Source: Rhizobiales bacterium 62-47 (GTDB lineage: Bacteria > Pseudomonadota > Alphaproteobacteria > Rhizobiales > Xanthobacteraceae). Taken from it: a stretch of DNA of 64,000 nucleotides. Under the pieces are notes generated by a model. It saw only the letters and a program-made list of their open reading frames with translations. It made no database searches and had not been told where the DNA came from. Below, piece by piece: positions 1 through 9,828 of the stretch. The stretch covers positions 405,660-469,659 of the forward strand of contig MKVX01000023.1 of the NCBI GenBank assembly GCA_001899255.1, read 5' to 3'. The position numbers and the translations under genes were made by a program. How positions within the stretch are numbered: position 1 is the first letter of the stretch; each line of letters begins with the position of its first letter.

Positions 1-16
1 TCCTGCTTAACGGCGC

Positions 17-37
17 GACGTTGCACTAATCAACGTC
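17..37. terminator. Hairpin downstream of the flavin monooxygenase gene
   Basis: The inverted repeat GACGTTG / CAACGTC (7-bp arms, 7-nt loop) lies 4 bases beyond the stop codon of the minus-strand monooxygenase. There is no clear T-tract, so this is a weak terminator or 3'-end stabiliser at best. Confidence 0.35.
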
Positions 38-41
38 GGTC

Positions 42-1553
42 CTAGCCATAAAGAAAGGCCTTGTCATCTAGATCGATAGCGGGAAGCTCGTCCTTCTCGC
101 TCCAGTAATCCTGGCTGTGCCGCCATTCCGGTTTGTCACCGCGCTTGGGCAACAAGTGCATACCGCGCATCAGATAGCCTGGATTGAAATTCTCCGAGTC
201 CATCCACGGCAGCAGCGGCATATCCTCATCCTCTGGCCGGAGCACAGGTACCACGCGCTTCGCACCCTTCGCCTTCATGTGATTGAGCAGACGGCAGACA
301 AAATCAGCCACGAGGTCGGACCGCAAAGTCCAGCTGGCACGAAAATATCCGAATACCCATGCCATGTTGGGAACGCCGGTAAACATCATGCCGCGATAGG
401 TCACCGTTTCCGCGAAATCCAGCGGACGGCCATCGATCTGAAAGGCGATATCACCAAGCACATTCAGATTGAAGCCAGTGGCGGTCACGATGATATCGGC
501 TTCGAGCGTCATGCCGGATTTCAGCAAGATACCCTTTTCGGTGAAACGCTCGATCTCGTCGGTCACCACCGACGCCTTGCCCGAACTGATGCCCTTGAAC
601 AGATCGCCATCCGGAACGAAGGCAATACGCTGCCGCCACGGCCGATAGCGTGGCGTGAAATGCGTATCGATATCGTAGTCCTTGCCGAGGAAGGCACGAA
701 CCGCGCCCAGCAACTCCGCCGTAACCTTCTCCGGCTCGGCGATGCATCGCCGCGTGAACGCCTCCTGATCGAACAGGATCTTGCGCCGAACGATCTCGTG
801 TATCCACGTCTCGTCGATCTTCAGCTCGCGCAACGTGTTGGCGAGATCATTGGCGTTACGGCCAGTGATGAAAAACGTCGGCGAACGTTGCAACAGCGTG
901 ACATGCGCGCAATCGCTGGCGATGGCCGGCACGAGTGTTGCGGCTGTCGCCCCGGAACCAATGACGATGACGTCCTTACCCTTATAATCGAGATCCTCAG
1001 GCCAATTCTGCGGATGGACGATCTTGCCCTTAAAGCGATCGATATCGGGCCAATCCGGCGTGTACCCCTCCGAATGACGGAAATAGCCCTGGCACATCCA
1101 AAGGAAGTTCGCCTCGTAACGTAACGTTTCACCGGTATCGGTCCGGACCGCTTCGATATGCCAGAGGTTGTCCGTGCTTGACCAACGCGCAGACACAATT
1201 TTCTGCTGATAGCGGATATGGCGAGCGAGGTCGTTCTCCTCGATGACCTCACCCATGTAGCGCAGGATTTCGGCGGCGGTCGCGATCGGCGCACCGACCC
1301 ACGGCTTGAATCGATAGCCGAACGTATAGAGATCGCTGTCCGAACGAATGCCGGGGTAGCGGTGCGTGAGCCAGGTGCCGCCAAAACTGTCCTGCGATTC
1401 CAGCACGACATAGCTCATCCCGGGACACTGCTGCTGGAGATGATAAGCTCCGCCAACGCCGGAAATGCCTGCGCCGACAATCAGCACGTCAAATCGTTCG
1501 GCCGTCGTCCTGGAATTTGGCAACGGCCGTTCCTGCGCAACCATGTCCGTCAT
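42..1553 (-). CDS. Flavin-dependent monooxygenase, Baeyer-Villiger type
   Basis: The 503-residue protein is predicted to insert one O2 atom into an organic substrate (ketone to ester, or N/S oxidation) using FAD and NADPH in the cytoplasm. The FAD Rossmann motif GAGISG is at residues 27-32, followed by the conserved GGTW and RYPG stretch at about 58-69. The Baeyer-Villiger fingerprint FxGxxxHxxxWP is intact (F174 to P185), and the NADPH motif GSGATA is at 199-204. The length is normal for single-domain class B monooxygenases. The start is preceded by GAGGA at a good distance. The gene follows the thiolase by about 100 bases on the same strand, so both may serve breakdown of a ketone-bearing compound. 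The substrate cannot be read from sequence. Confidence 0.9.
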   Translation of the reverse strand: MTDMVAQERPLPNSRTTAERFDVLIVGAGISGVGGAYHLQQQCPGMSYVVLESQDSFGGTWLTHRYPGIRSDSDLYTFGYRFKPWVGAPIATAAEILRYMGEVIEENDLARHIRYQQKIVSARWSSTDNLWHIEAVRTDTGETLRYEANFLWMCQGYFRHSEGYTPDWPDIDRFKGKIVHPQNWPEDLDYKGKDVIVIGSGATAATLVPAIASDCAHVTLLQRSPTFFITGRNANDLANTLRELKIDETWIHEIVRRKILFDQEAFTRRCIAEPEKVTAELLGAVRAFLGKDYDIDTHFTPRYRPWRQRIAFVPDGDLFKGISSGKASVVTDEIERFTEKGILLKSGMTLEADIIVTATGFNLNVLGDIAFQIDGRPLDFAETVTYRGMMFTGVPNMAWVFGYFRASWTLRSDLVADFVCRLLNHMKAKGAKRVVPVLRPEDEDMPLLPWMDSENFNPGYLMRGMHLLPKRGDKPEWRHSQDYWSEKDELPAIDLDDKAFLYG

Positions 1554-1656
1554 TCAGGCTTCCTCGGATCGATCATGCGACACCGCAGGCCTGTCGATCA
1601 TGCCAGCGGCTACAGACAAAACAGAACGCGGCGGAAAGCTCTACGCCATATTGTAT

Positions 1657-2889
1657 TCACACCCGCTCGATGATGATCGCCGGCGCCATGCCGCCAGCCG
1701 CACACATCGTCACCAACCCGCGCTTGAGATCGCGCCGCTCCAGTTCATCCAGCAGCGTCCCGATCAAGATCGATCCCGTGGCGCCAATCGGATGACCGAG
1801 CGCGATCGAACCGCCGTTGACATTGACCTTGTCACGGTCGAGCTTGAGATCGCGGATGAATTTCTCAGCAACCACGGCAAACGCCTCGTTGACCTCAAAC
1901 AGGTCGATATCGTCCAGCGTCAGCCCCGCCTTGGCCAGGACCTTGCGGGCCGCAGGCACCGGAGCATTCAGCATCAGGGTCGGAGAATCGCCGATATTGG
2001 CCATGGCCACGACCCGGGCCCGCGGCTTCAAGCCGTGGGCTTTGGCATAACTCGGCGATGCCAGAAGAAGGGCGGCGGAGCCGTCGACGACACCCGACGA
2101 ATTGCCGGCATGATGAATGAACTCGATGTCGAGATCAGGATATTTCGCAAGAATCAAATTCCGGAAAGTCGTCCCGCTTTCATCGAGCGGATAGTCCGCG
2201 AGTGCGGCGAACGCCGGTTTTAGGCCGGAGAGACCTTCAAGCGTCGTTTGCGGACGCGGATACTCCTCGCGATCGAGCGCAAGGCTACCGTCCTCGCGAT
2301 AGACCGGCACAAGACTTTTAGCAAAATGCCCGTTGGCGATTGCCGTCGCTGCGCGTTGCTGACTGGCCAGTGAGAGTTCATCGACATCGCGCCGCGAGAT
2401 ATTCTCCATGGTCGCAATAGCATCGGCACAAACTCCTTGATGCGATTGCGGATGCAGCGCGCGTAGCCGCAGGTTGCCGGCATCCATCATCAGCGGCCCT
2501 TCGCCGCGACGTCCCTCCATCGACATCATCTCGGTACCGCCGGCGATCACCAGATCTTCCGAACCGGACATGATCGACGCGGCGGCCATGTTGACCGAAG
2601 TGATGCCCGAGCCACAAAAGCGATCCAGCGTCACACCGCTGGCTCGAACGTCATACCCCGCGTCGAGCGCCGACATGCGCGCGAGATCACCACTCTGAGG
2701 TCCACGCTGGGAACTTGTACCCCAGATGATGTCATCGACGTCAGCGGTATCGATCCCGGTTCGCTCGGCCAATGCGCGCAACACGGTCGCCCCGAGTTGC
2801 TGCGGATGTATCCCCGCCAACGCACCTTTTCCGGCCTTGCCGATTCCGCGTGGCGTCCTGCAGGCATCGATAATCAGCGCGTCAACCAT
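1657..2889 (-). CDS. Thiolase (acetyl-CoA C-acyltransferase)
   Basis: This 410-residue thiolase either cleaves 3-ketoacyl-CoA with CoA or condenses two acyl-CoAs. All catalytic landmarks are visible: nucleophilic Cys92 in DRFCGSG, the NEAFA motif at 334-338, His366 in GHPIGATG, and the second catalytic Cys396 in CAAGG. Length matches the family (about 390-420). The ATG is preceded by GGGAG at normal spacing. Directly upstream on the same strand is a GlcD-like dehydrogenase, and downstream is a Baeyer-Villiger-type monooxygenase. Degradative (FadA-like) and biosynthetic (PhaA-like) thiolases cannot be separated with certainty; the catabolic neighbourhood favours a degradative role. Confidence 0.93.
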   Translation of the reverse strand: MVDALIIDACRTPRGIGKAGKGALAGIHPQQLGATVLRALAERTGIDTADVDDIIWGTSSQRGPQSGDLARMSALDAGYDVRASGVTLDRFCGSGITSVNMAAASIMSGSEDLVIAGGTEMMSMEGRRGEGPLMMDAGNLRLRALHPQSHQGVCADAIATMENISRRDVDELSLASQQRAATAIANGHFAKSLVPVYREDGSLALDREEYPRPQTTLEGLSGLKPAFAALADYPLDESGTTFRNLILAKYPDLDIEFIHHAGNSSGVVDGSAALLLASPSYAKAHGLKPRARVVAMANIGDSPTLMLNAPVPAARKVLAKAGLTLDDIDLFEVNEAFAVVAEKFIRDLKLDRDKVNVNGGSIALGHPIGATGSILIGTLLDELERRDLKRGLVTMCAAGGMAPAIIIERV

Positions 2890-3034
2890 GTTACATCTCC
2901 CGAAATAGGCATCTCAGAATGCCTTTGGCCTTGCAGCTCCCGGGACACACCGGACAAGGCTCAGACGCAAATGTAAGCTGGTTTCGCGCGCGCGATCAAT
3001 TGCCCTGACCGAACATCTGCATCGGCAACGCCAC

Positions 3035-3046
3035 CGGAATATTCCG
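3035..3046. promoter_or_regulatory. Perfect 12-bp palindrome upstream of the thiolase gene
   Basis: CGGAATATTCCG is a perfect palindrome in the spacer between the GlcD-like gene and the thiolase, about 145 bases before the thiolase start. It could be an operator; no regulator can be assigned to it. Confidence 0.3.
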
Positions 3047-3081
3047 CCGGACGATACGTCGAATTCGCAGTACTCTCCCGG

Positions 3082-4500
3082 CTAGTGGCCCGGAACAATC
3101 TTTCCGGGGTTGAAGATATTCTGCGGATCGAGCGCGCTCTTCAGCGCACGCATGGCATCGATCGCTTCGATGCCGAGTTCAGCCCTGAGATATTTCTGCT
3201 TGCCTTGGCCGATGCCATGCTCGCCGGTGCATGTGCCGCCCATGGCCTGCGCACGCTCGACAAGCCGGCGCTGAAAGTCCTCGGCACGTGCGATCTCGCC
3301 AGCATCGGCGACATCGCACAGCAATGCGCAATGAAAATTGCCATCGCCGACATGGCCGACGATTGGCGACAACATGCCGCTTGCTTCAAGGTCTTGCTCA
3401 GTTTCAACAACGCATTCGGCAAGTCGAGAAATGGGCACACAGACGTCGGTCGCCACAATTCCAGCGCCGTGACGCAAATTCTTCACCGCCCAATAGCCAT
3501 CGTGCCTCGCCTGCCAGAGTCGTGTCCGGTCTTCCGGCCGGGTCGTCCATTCGAACGATCCGCCACCACATTCGCTAGCAATCTCGCCGAACTTGCGGGT
3601 TTGCTCGGCAACCTCGATTTCCGATCCATGAAATTCGAGCAGAAGCAGCGGCGTTTCGGGCAACGACAGTTTGGAATATGCATTGCAGGCACGAACCTGT
3701 GCGGCGTTGAGCAATTCAATTCGCGCGACTGAAATGCCAGCTTGCATCGCGAGTATGGTTGCCTCGCAGGCTCCTCGCACCGTCGCAAACGAACACGACG
3801 CAGCCGCAATCATCTCGGGGATGCCATGCAATTTGATTGTCAACTCTGAAATGATGCCGAGCGTACCTTCGGCACCAACGAACAAACGAGTGAGATCATA
3901 ACCTGCCGACGACTTCTTCGCGCGCGTCGCAGTCGTGATGATTTCACCGTCCCCTCGCACGACTTTCAACGCCAGCACGTTATCTCGCATCGTGCCATAT
4001 CTCACGGCATTGGTACCCGACGCGCGCGTAGACGCCATGCCGGCCAGCGACGCATCGGCTCCGGGATCTATCGGAAAAAACAGACCCTGATCGCGCAGAT
4101 ACTCGTTGAGTTGCTTGCGCGTCACACCCGGCTGCACGACGCAATCAAGATCGTCCGCGTGGACTTCGAGCACACGATTCATGTCTCGCAGATCGATACA
4201 GATTCCGCCATAGGGTGCGTTGACCTGCCCCTCCAGCGAGGTCCCTGCACCGAAGGCAATCACGGGTATCCGATACTCTGAACAAATGCGAACTACAGAC
4301 TGGATGTCCGCCGTTTGCGCGGCCAGCACCACGGCATCGGGCCGCTGCGGCTGGAGCCAGGTCGTGGTGTGCGCATGCTGATCGCGCACGGCCATCGAGG
4401 TCAGCAGCCTCTCGCCAAAGCGTGCACTCAGCTTCTCGATCGCGCGGGCGAGCGCTTGAGGCTCAGGCCGCGTACCGACATCTGCAGATCCTGCATTCAT
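3082..4500 (-). CDS. FAD-linked 2-hydroxyacid dehydrogenase (GlcD/D-lactate dehydrogenase family)
   Basis: The protein oxidises a 2-hydroxy acid (D-lactate, glycolate or D-2-hydroxyglutarate are family substrates) with FAD, passing electrons to a respiratory acceptor. The N-terminal half is a PCMH-type FAD domain with the pyrophosphate-loop region GAGTSLEGQ and the later GADASLAGMASTRASGT segment. The C-terminal half has HVGDGNFHCALL and the signature GEHGIGQGKQKY, then the usual LDPQNIFNPGKI ending. I chose the ATG at 4500 because AAGGAG lies 6 bases before it; a start 30 bases further upstream lacks such a site. The result is 472 residues, normal for the family. It diverges from the ThDP enzyme gene. 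Confidence 0.9.
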   Translation of the reverse strand: MNAGSADVGTRPEPQALARAIEKLSARFGERLLTSMAVRDQHAHTTTWLQPQRPDAVVLAAQTADIQSVVRICSEYRIPVIAFGAGTSLEGQVNAPYGGICIDLRDMNRVLEVHADDLDCVVQPGVTRKQLNEYLRDQGLFFPIDPGADASLAGMASTRASGTNAVRYGTMRDNVLALKVVRGDGEIITTATRAKKSSAGYDLTRLFVGAEGTLGIISELTIKLHGIPEMIAAASCSFATVRGACEATILAMQAGISVARIELLNAAQVRACNAYSKLSLPETPLLLLEFHGSEIEVAEQTRKFGEIASECGGGSFEWTTRPEDRTRLWQARHDGYWAVKNLRHGAGIVATDVCVPISRLAECVVETEQDLEASGMLSPIVGHVGDGNFHCALLCDVADAGEIARAEDFQRRLVERAQAMGGTCTGEHGIGQGKQKYLRAELGIEAIDAMRALKSALDPQNIFNPGKIVPGH

Positions 4501-4780
4501 CGCAAACTCCTTCGCGATCGACGGTGACAAAGGACATACCTCTGGTCAAGCGAACACAGATATCCACGTCGTTATCATCACCGCATACGGATCGCAGGGC
4601 GAAACATGACTTGCGACGAGTATGAAAATTGATGCTCATGGCTGCGCTCATTCACGCGTTCGCCACTTGCATCCGGCAGATCATTTGATAGCAAGGATCG
4701 GTATCAAACTCCGCGAGCCCGCAACATCTGCGGAGATCGAAGGACCGACTGGGCGATTCCGCGAAGGACTGGAGAACAAA
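4501..4780. other. Divergent intergenic region, no gene seen
   Basis: These 280 bases separate two divergent genes and must hold both promoters. A plus-strand reading frame is open from 4622 but shows no protein-family similarity before the ATG at 4781. No strong palindrome was recognised. Confidence 0.6.
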
Positions 4781-6406
4781 ATGGCCTCAACTACAGGCGG
4801 CGAAGCAATCGTCGGCAGTCTCGTCGCTCACGGTGTCGATACGGTCTTTGGTTTGCCGGGGGCCCAGGTTTACGGCCTTTTTGATGCATTCCAGCAAGCG
4901 CAATTGAGGGTCATCGGGGCGCGACATGAACAGGCGTGCGGCTACATGGCATTCGGCTATGCGCGCTCGAGCGGAAAGCCAGGCGTCTTCAGCGTCGTCC
5001 CGGGGCCCGGCGTACTGAATGCCGGCGCTGCGCTACTCACGGCCTTCGGTGGCAACGAGCCGGTGCTGTGCCTGACCGGCCAGGTGCCGACGCCATTTCT
5101 CGGCAAAGGCCGCGGGCATCTTCACGAGATGCCCGACCAGCTAGCGACACTGCGGAGTTTCGTGAAATGGGCCGACCGCATCGAATATCCGGACGCCGCG
5201 CCGACACTTGTGTCACGCGCATTTCAGGAGATGCGCTCCGGCCGGAATGGGCCAGTCGCACTCGAGATGCCATGGGACGTCTTCACGCAGCGCGCCGACG
5301 TTAGCCCCGCGAAGCCATTCGATCGGTTTCCGGCACCGCAGCCCGACAGTGAACGCATCAAGGCGGCCGCATCGTTGATTGCCAGCAGCAAGGCACCGAT
5401 GATTTTTGTCGGGAGCGGCGCTATCGACGCACGCGAGGAAATCCGCGAACTGGCCGAACTCATCGATGCCCCCGTGGTCGCGTTCCGCAGCGGCCGTGGG
5501 ATCGTCAGCAATACTCACGAACTGGGCCTGACGATCGCATCGGCTTACGAACTCTGGCCACAGACCGACCTCGTCATCGGTATCGGAACGCGGCTGGAAT
5601 TGACGGCTTGGCGATGGCCTTATCGGCCCGAAGGACAGAAGATCATTCGTATCGATATCGACCCGTCGGAGATGCGGCGCTACGCGCCGAACGTTCCGAT
5701 CGTGGCCGACGCTCAGGCCGGTACGCGCGATCTGTTGGCCGCCGTGCAACGCCAGGGCTACAAGAAGCAGAAGGGGCGCCGCGAAGCCATACGAGCGGCA
5801 TCGGCATCGACGCTGAAGGAGATTCAGTCGATACAGCCGCAAATGGCTTATCTCAATATTCTGCGCGAAATTCTGCCAGCCGATGGCATCGTCACCGACG
5901 AGTTGTCGCAGTTCGGCTTCGCCTCATGGTACGGATTCCCTGTCTATGAACCGCGAACGTTCATTTCGTCTGGCTATCAAGGCACGCTGGGAGCCGGCTT
6001 CCCGACGGCGCTCGGCGCCAAGGTTGCCAACCCGGATCGCCCGGTGGTGGCCATCACCGGCGACGGCGGCTTCATGTTTGCGGTGCAAGAACTGGCGACG
6101 GCCGTACAGTTCAATATCGGCGTCGTCACGCTGATATTCAACAACAATGCCTATGGCAATGTTCGCCGTGACCAGATTCAGGAATTCGATGGCCGCGTTG
6201 TCGCGTCCGATCTGGTGAATCCGGATTTTGTCAAACTGGCGGATTCGTTCGGCGTTGGAGCCGCACGGGTCACCTCCCCGGCGTCGTTCCGTCCCGCGCT
6301 GGAGAAGGCCCTCGCGGACGGCGGCCCCTACGTCATCGTCGTAGAAGTCCCCAGGGATTCCGAAGCCAGCCCTTGGACGTTCATTCGACGGAAAAAGCCC
6401 GCCTGA
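4781..6406 (+). CDS. Thiamine-diphosphate-dependent enzyme, acetolactate synthase-like
   Basis: This 541-residue member of the ThDP-dependent acetolactate synthase/decarboxylase superfamily has the standard Pyr, central and PP domains. The activating glutamate is E50 in RHEQ. The ThDP-binding motif starts at GDGGF and ends with NNNAYG, the normal GDG-to-NN spacing. The start at 4781 has GGAG 6 bases upstream and begins exactly at the family N-terminus; an in-frame ATG at 4622 would add 53 unrelated residues. No small regulatory subunit (ilvH) is adjacent, so biosynthetic IlvB is unlikely. A 2-oxoacid decarboxylase or carboligase working with the Liv transporter downstream is more plausible. 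The substrate is unknown. Confidence 0.85.
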   Translation: MASTTGGEAIVGSLVAHGVDTVFGLPGAQVYGLFDAFQQAQLRVIGARHEQACGYMAFGYARSSGKPGVFSVVPGPGVLNAGAALLTAFGGNEPVLCLTGQVPTPFLGKGRGHLHEMPDQLATLRSFVKWADRIEYPDAAPTLVSRAFQEMRSGRNGPVALEMPWDVFTQRADVSPAKPFDRFPAPQPDSERIKAAASLIASSKAPMIFVGSGAIDAREEIRELAELIDAPVVAFRSGRGIVSNTHELGLTIASAYELWPQTDLVIGIGTRLELTAWRWPYRPEGQKIIRIDIDPSEMRRYAPNVPIVADAQAGTRDLLAAVQRQGYKKQKGRREAIRAASASTLKEIQSIQPQMAYLNILREILPADGIVTDELSQFGFASWYGFPVYEPRTFISSGYQGTLGAGFPTALGAKVANPDRPVVAITGDGGFMFAVQELATAVQFNIGVVTLIFNNNAYGNVRRDQIQEFDGRVVASDLVNPDFVKLADSFGVGAARVTSPASFRPALEKALADGGPYVIVVEVPRDSEASPWTFIRRKKPA

Positions 6407-6613
6407 AACCACAGACGTCAACAGGCTTCAAACGCCACCGAAAGGATGATGCAATTCGGCAGCTAAGCGCTTGTGATAATGGGATGACCACGCAATAATT
6501 ACGGGCCTCGCGCTTGCATCAGAACTCCCTAAAGAGCCAGGCCAGGATTTGAGCCAGCGACAAAATAATCAGCCACGACCGGCAAACCGGTGGGCGCCTC
6601 AGGAGGAACATTT

Positions 6614-7852
6614 ATGTCGATCGATCATCGCAAATTCAGTCGTCGCAGTGTGCTTGCAGGTACGGCCGCCGGTGCGGTTCTTCTGGGCGCGCCTGCCATC
6701 GTGCGGGCCCAGGCAAAGGCGCTGAAGATTGCCGTGCTGCTGCCGCAGTCAGGCTATCTGGCACAAGCCGGCCAAAGTTGTCATCGCGGCGCGCTGGTCT
6801 CGCCCGCAGTGCTTTCCAACTTTGGCTTCAATGTCGAACTGATTCATATCGACATGGAATCCAACCCGGACGTCGCGCGCACGCAAACCGAACGGGCCAT
6901 TAACGAAGGCGCGCAATGCATCGTCGGCGCGTTCGACTCCGCCGGCACGCTTGCCATTGCGCAAGTCTGCGAGCAACGGCAAGTACCTCTGATCGTCAAT
7001 ATCGGCGCGGCACCGCAATTGACCGAGCAAGGCTACAAATTCCTCGTCCGCAACTTCCCGACCGGCGGCATGCTGGTGAAGAACGGCCTGACGCAAATCC
7101 AGCATTTGATCGACGCGACCAAGATCGCGCCGAAAACCGCCGTCTTCCTGCACGCCAACGACAATTTCGGATTGGCGCAGCGCAAGGGAATGGACGCGAT
7201 TTTCCCGACCGCCGGGCTGCCCTTCAAACTGGTTGAATCGATCGCCTACGATCCCAAGGCACAGGATCTCTCGGTCGAAGTCACCAAGATCCGCGGCCTG
7301 AATCCCGACCTGGTGCTGGTGGTGACGCGCGCCGCCGATGCAATCAAGCTTATCCGCGACATCGTCCGCCAGAAATTTCAGCCGATGGGCATCATTTCGC
7401 CCGGCGCCCCCGGACTCTATGACGAAGAATTCTACAAGGCACTCGGACCGCTGGCCGACTATCACATCGACGCCATTCCGTGGGCCAATCCGAAATCGAA
7501 AGTTACGCAGGCACTCGAAGCCGAATTCAAGAAGCAACAACCCAAATTCCGCTTTGCCAACGAATGCTTCAACGTCGGCTTCACGTTCGATGCACTTCTG
7601 GTCGCCGCTGATGCTTTCAAGCGGGCCGGCACCGCGACAGGACCGGAACTCATGAAGGCCTTGATGGCGACCGACCTCGCCGACCACGCCATGATCGGCC
7701 CGCCGATCAAGTTTGACGCCAAAGGTCAGAACGTCAACATTCCGTCGAGCTGCGTGCAGAATCGCGGGCAAACGCCGACGGTCGTGCTTCCGGCAGACGT
7801 GGCAACCATGACGCCGGTACTACCGATGCCTCCGTGGCAGGGACGCACCTGA
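6614..7852 (+). CDS. Liv-type ABC transporter substrate-binding protein, Tat signal
   Basis: This periplasmic binding protein of the branched-chain-amino-acid/amide family (type I fold) is 412 residues long. Its N-terminus carries a twin-arginine signal (FSRRSVLAG, then a small-residue hydrophobic stretch ending APAIVRAQA), implying folded export. A perfect AGGAGG is 7 bases before the ATG at 6614, which decides the start over an in-frame one at 6590. The gene heads a five-gene transporter locus with livH, livM, livG and livF. A hairpin between it and livH would favour higher expression of the binding protein. The ligand is unknown; alpha-proteobacterial members bind amino acids, amides, aromatic acids or other organic acids. 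Confidence 0.9.
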   Translation: MSIDHRKFSRRSVLAGTAAGAVLLGAPAIVRAQAKALKIAVLLPQSGYLAQAGQSCHRGALVSPAVLSNFGFNVELIHIDMESNPDVARTQTERAINEGAQCIVGAFDSAGTLAIAQVCEQRQVPLIVNIGAAPQLTEQGYKFLVRNFPTGGMLVKNGLTQIQHLIDATKIAPKTAVFLHANDNFGLAQRKGMDAIFPTAGLPFKLVESIAYDPKAQDLSVEVTKIRGLNPDLVLVVTRAADAIKLIRDIVRQKFQPMGIISPGAPGLYDEEFYKALGPLADYHIDAIPWANPKSKVTQALEAEFKKQQPKFRFANECFNVGFTFDALLVAADAFKRAGTATGPELMKALMATDLADHAMIGPPIKFDAKGQNVNIPSSCVQNRGQTPTVVLPADVATMTPVLPMPPWQGRT

Positions 7853-7871
7853 TCCCGGCGACCGCATAACC

Positions 7872-7903
7872 GGGAGGCATCGCGCCCCGGCGTGAAGCCT
7901 CCC
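7872..7903 (+). terminator. Hairpin between binding-protein gene and livH
   Basis: GGGAGGC at 7872-7878 pairs with GCCTCCC at 7897-7903. It lacks a T-run, so partial termination or mRNA 3'-end protection fits better than full termination. Such a hairpin is common after the binding-protein gene in ABC operons. Confidence 0.5.
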
Positions 7904-7963
7904 TGTCCCTCATAACCTTTCCTCGCACTTTGCTCGCAGCAATGCGGCTGGCTGGAGTTCGCA

Positions 7964-8830
7964 ATGACGGCTATTACCTTGAATGTCATTGTTCAAGGCG
8001 TGCTCACCGGTCTTGTCTATGGACTAATGGCGTTGGGGCTTTCAGTCATCTTCGGCGTGATGCGGGTCGTGAATTTCGCGCACGGAGAACTCACCGTCGT
8101 TGCAATGTATGCGGCTTTCCTCCTATTCGAGATGCTGCATCTCGAGCCACTGATTGCCCTGCTGCCGATCGCCGCCGCGTTTTTCGGGATCGGCTACCTG
8201 TTGCAACGCACGCTTATCTCGCCATTCATCGGCCGCGCCGAGCACGAGCAATTCATTCTGCTGGTCGGATTGGCCACCGTGATCGTCAATGGCGTGCTGC
8301 TGATTTTCGGACCGGATGCACGGCCGATCAACTTGCCCTACAGCTTCGATAGTTATGCCATCGGCCCGCTGTTCATCGATAAGGTTCGCGTGCTGGCTGC
8401 GGTCGCTGCACTTGCCGTAGCAGCGGCCCTGTTCCTGTTCTTCCGCTACACCCGCACCGGGACGGCAATCCGCGCCTGCGCCGATAATCTGACCGGTGCT
8501 GCGGTGGTCGGCCTCAACGTCAAGCAGCTTTATGCCGTGACGTTCGGCCTGGGCCTCGCCTGCGTCGGCGCGGCAGGATCGCTAATGGCGACGATTGCCG
8601 ACGCCTCACCGGGATTATCGCAAGCCTATACGCTGCTGGCATTCACGATCGTCATCATCGGCGGATTGGGATCGATGATGGGCGCTCTCGTTGGCGGGAT
8701 CCTGATCGGCGTATCGGAAGCACTGGCCGGCTTTTACATCCAGCCTTCGATGAAAAGCATGTTTTCATTCGCACTGCTGATCATCGTGCTGGTGCTACGT
8801 CCACAAGGGCTGATGGGGCGACGGCTTTGA
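7964..8830 (+). CDS. livH: Branched-chain amino acid-type ABC permease LivH
   Basis: This 288-residue inner-membrane permease forms one half of the translocation pore. The family hallmark is at the N-terminus (GLVYGLMALGLSVIFG, then RVVNFAHGE), followed by about eight hydrophobic helices and the EAA-like GGLGSMMGALVGG loop near residue 230. GGAG precedes the ATG. Its stop overlaps the TTG start of livM, so the two are translationally coupled. Confidence 0.95.
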   Translation: MTAITLNVIVQGVLTGLVYGLMALGLSVIFGVMRVVNFAHGELTVVAMYAAFLLFEMLHLEPLIALLPIAAAFFGIGYLLQRTLISPFIGRAEHEQFILLVGLATVIVNGVLLIFGPDARPINLPYSFDSYAIGPLFIDKVRVLAAVAALAVAAALFLFFRYTRTGTAIRACADNLTGAAVVGLNVKQLYAVTFGLGLACVGAAGSLMATIADASPGLSQAYTLLAFTIVIIGGLGSMMGALVGGILIGVSEALAGFYIQPSMKSMFSFALLIIVLVLRPQGLMGRRL

Positions 8831-9828
8831 CCAACATCTGGTACCACACGAATTGGCGCGGCAAGGCGATTTGCCTGCTGTTGCTGCTGGCCTTTGTCGC
8901 GGCTCCCATTGTCGCGGATCGTTATCTGCTGTCCGTGCTGATTCTGGTGTTCTACTTTGCCTATCTCGGCCACGCCTGGAATCTGCTGATGGGGTTTGCC
9001 GGCCAATTGTCCTTGGGCCATGCACTCTATCTGGGACTGGGCGCCTATACCGCAACGGCGCTGTGGACATTGTTCGGCGTCGGCCCATGGATCGGCGTAT
9101 TCATCGCCATTCCAGTTGCGGCCGCAGCCGGCATGTTAGTCGGCTGGCTCGGCTGGCGCTTCGCCATTGAAGGCGTCTACTTCGCGCTGTTGACCATCGC
9201 ATTCGCCGAGTTCACCCGGATTGGTTTCGATCATTTGGGAATCACCGGCGCATCCGCAGGCTTGTTCCTGTCGGTGAGCAGCGAAGGCGCCGACAAGTGG
9301 TGGAATCTCGGCGGCGGCCCGCTACTCTATTACTACATCTCACTCATTCTTGCCGTTGCGGCCACCGTTCTGGTCGCCGGCCTTCGACAATCCTCGCTCG
9401 GCTATCGCTGGCTCGCCGTGCGCGAAGATCCGGAAGCCGCACAAGCCGTCGGCATCAATATTTTTCGCGCGCGCATGATCGCGATGCTGATTTCGTCCAG
9501 CATGACAGCCGTCGGCGGCGTATTTTACGGATTCTACTACCGCAATCTGTTTCCGTCGCAGGTGTTCGATATCGGCCGTTCCATCGAGCTAATTCTGGCG
9601 CCCATTATAGGCGGCCTCGGCACCATCTTTGGACCGGTGGTTGGCGCCATCATCCTCACACCGCTCGGCGAAGGCTTGACCGGATTGATGCAGTCGCTCG
9701 GTATCAATGCTCCCGGGGCCAAGCTGATTTTCTACGGCATTATGCTGATGATCATCATTTCGCTACGGCCGGACGGCGTCTGGCCATGGCTCGCTCGCCA
9801 GATGGGCTTGAACGGATCGCGCAAATGA
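8827..9828 (+). CDS. livM: Branched-chain amino acid-type ABC permease LivM
   Basis: This 333-residue second pore subunit has about nine to ten hydrophobic helices and the family landmarks WNLLMGFAGQLSLGHA near residues 41-56, YRWLAVREDPEAAQAVGIN in the middle, and GGLGTIFGPVVGA near the C-terminus. It begins with TTG overlapping the livH stop by 4 bases, and ends in an ATGA overlap with livG. Confidence 0.95.
   Translation: MTNIWYHTNWRGKAICLLLLLAFVAAPIVADRYLLSVLILVFYFAYLGHAWNLLMGFAGQLSLGHALYLGLGAYTATALWTLFGVGPWIGVFIAIPVAAAAGMLVGWLGWRFAIEGVYFALLTIAFAEFTRIGFDHLGITGASAGLFLSVSSEGADKWWNLGGGPLLYYYISLILAVAATVLVAGLRQSSLGYRWLAVREDPEAAQAVGINIFRARMIAMLISSSMTAVGGVFYGFYYRNLFPSQVFDIGRSIELILAPIIGGLGTIFGPVVGAIILTPLGEGLTGLMQSLGINAPGAKLIFYGIMLMIIISLRPDGVWPWLARQMGLNGSRK

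Noticed and set aside
117-1124. 335-codon plus-strand open frame opposite the flavin monooxygenase
   Set aside because: It is a shadow of a GC-rich gene: it has no family motifs, while the minus strand shows a complete Baeyer-Villiger fingerprint.
4781-6406. Assignment as biosynthetic acetolactate synthase IlvB
   Set aside because: There is no ilvH/ilvN partner and no amino-acid biosynthetic neighbours, and the start lacks any leader; only the superfamily is certain.
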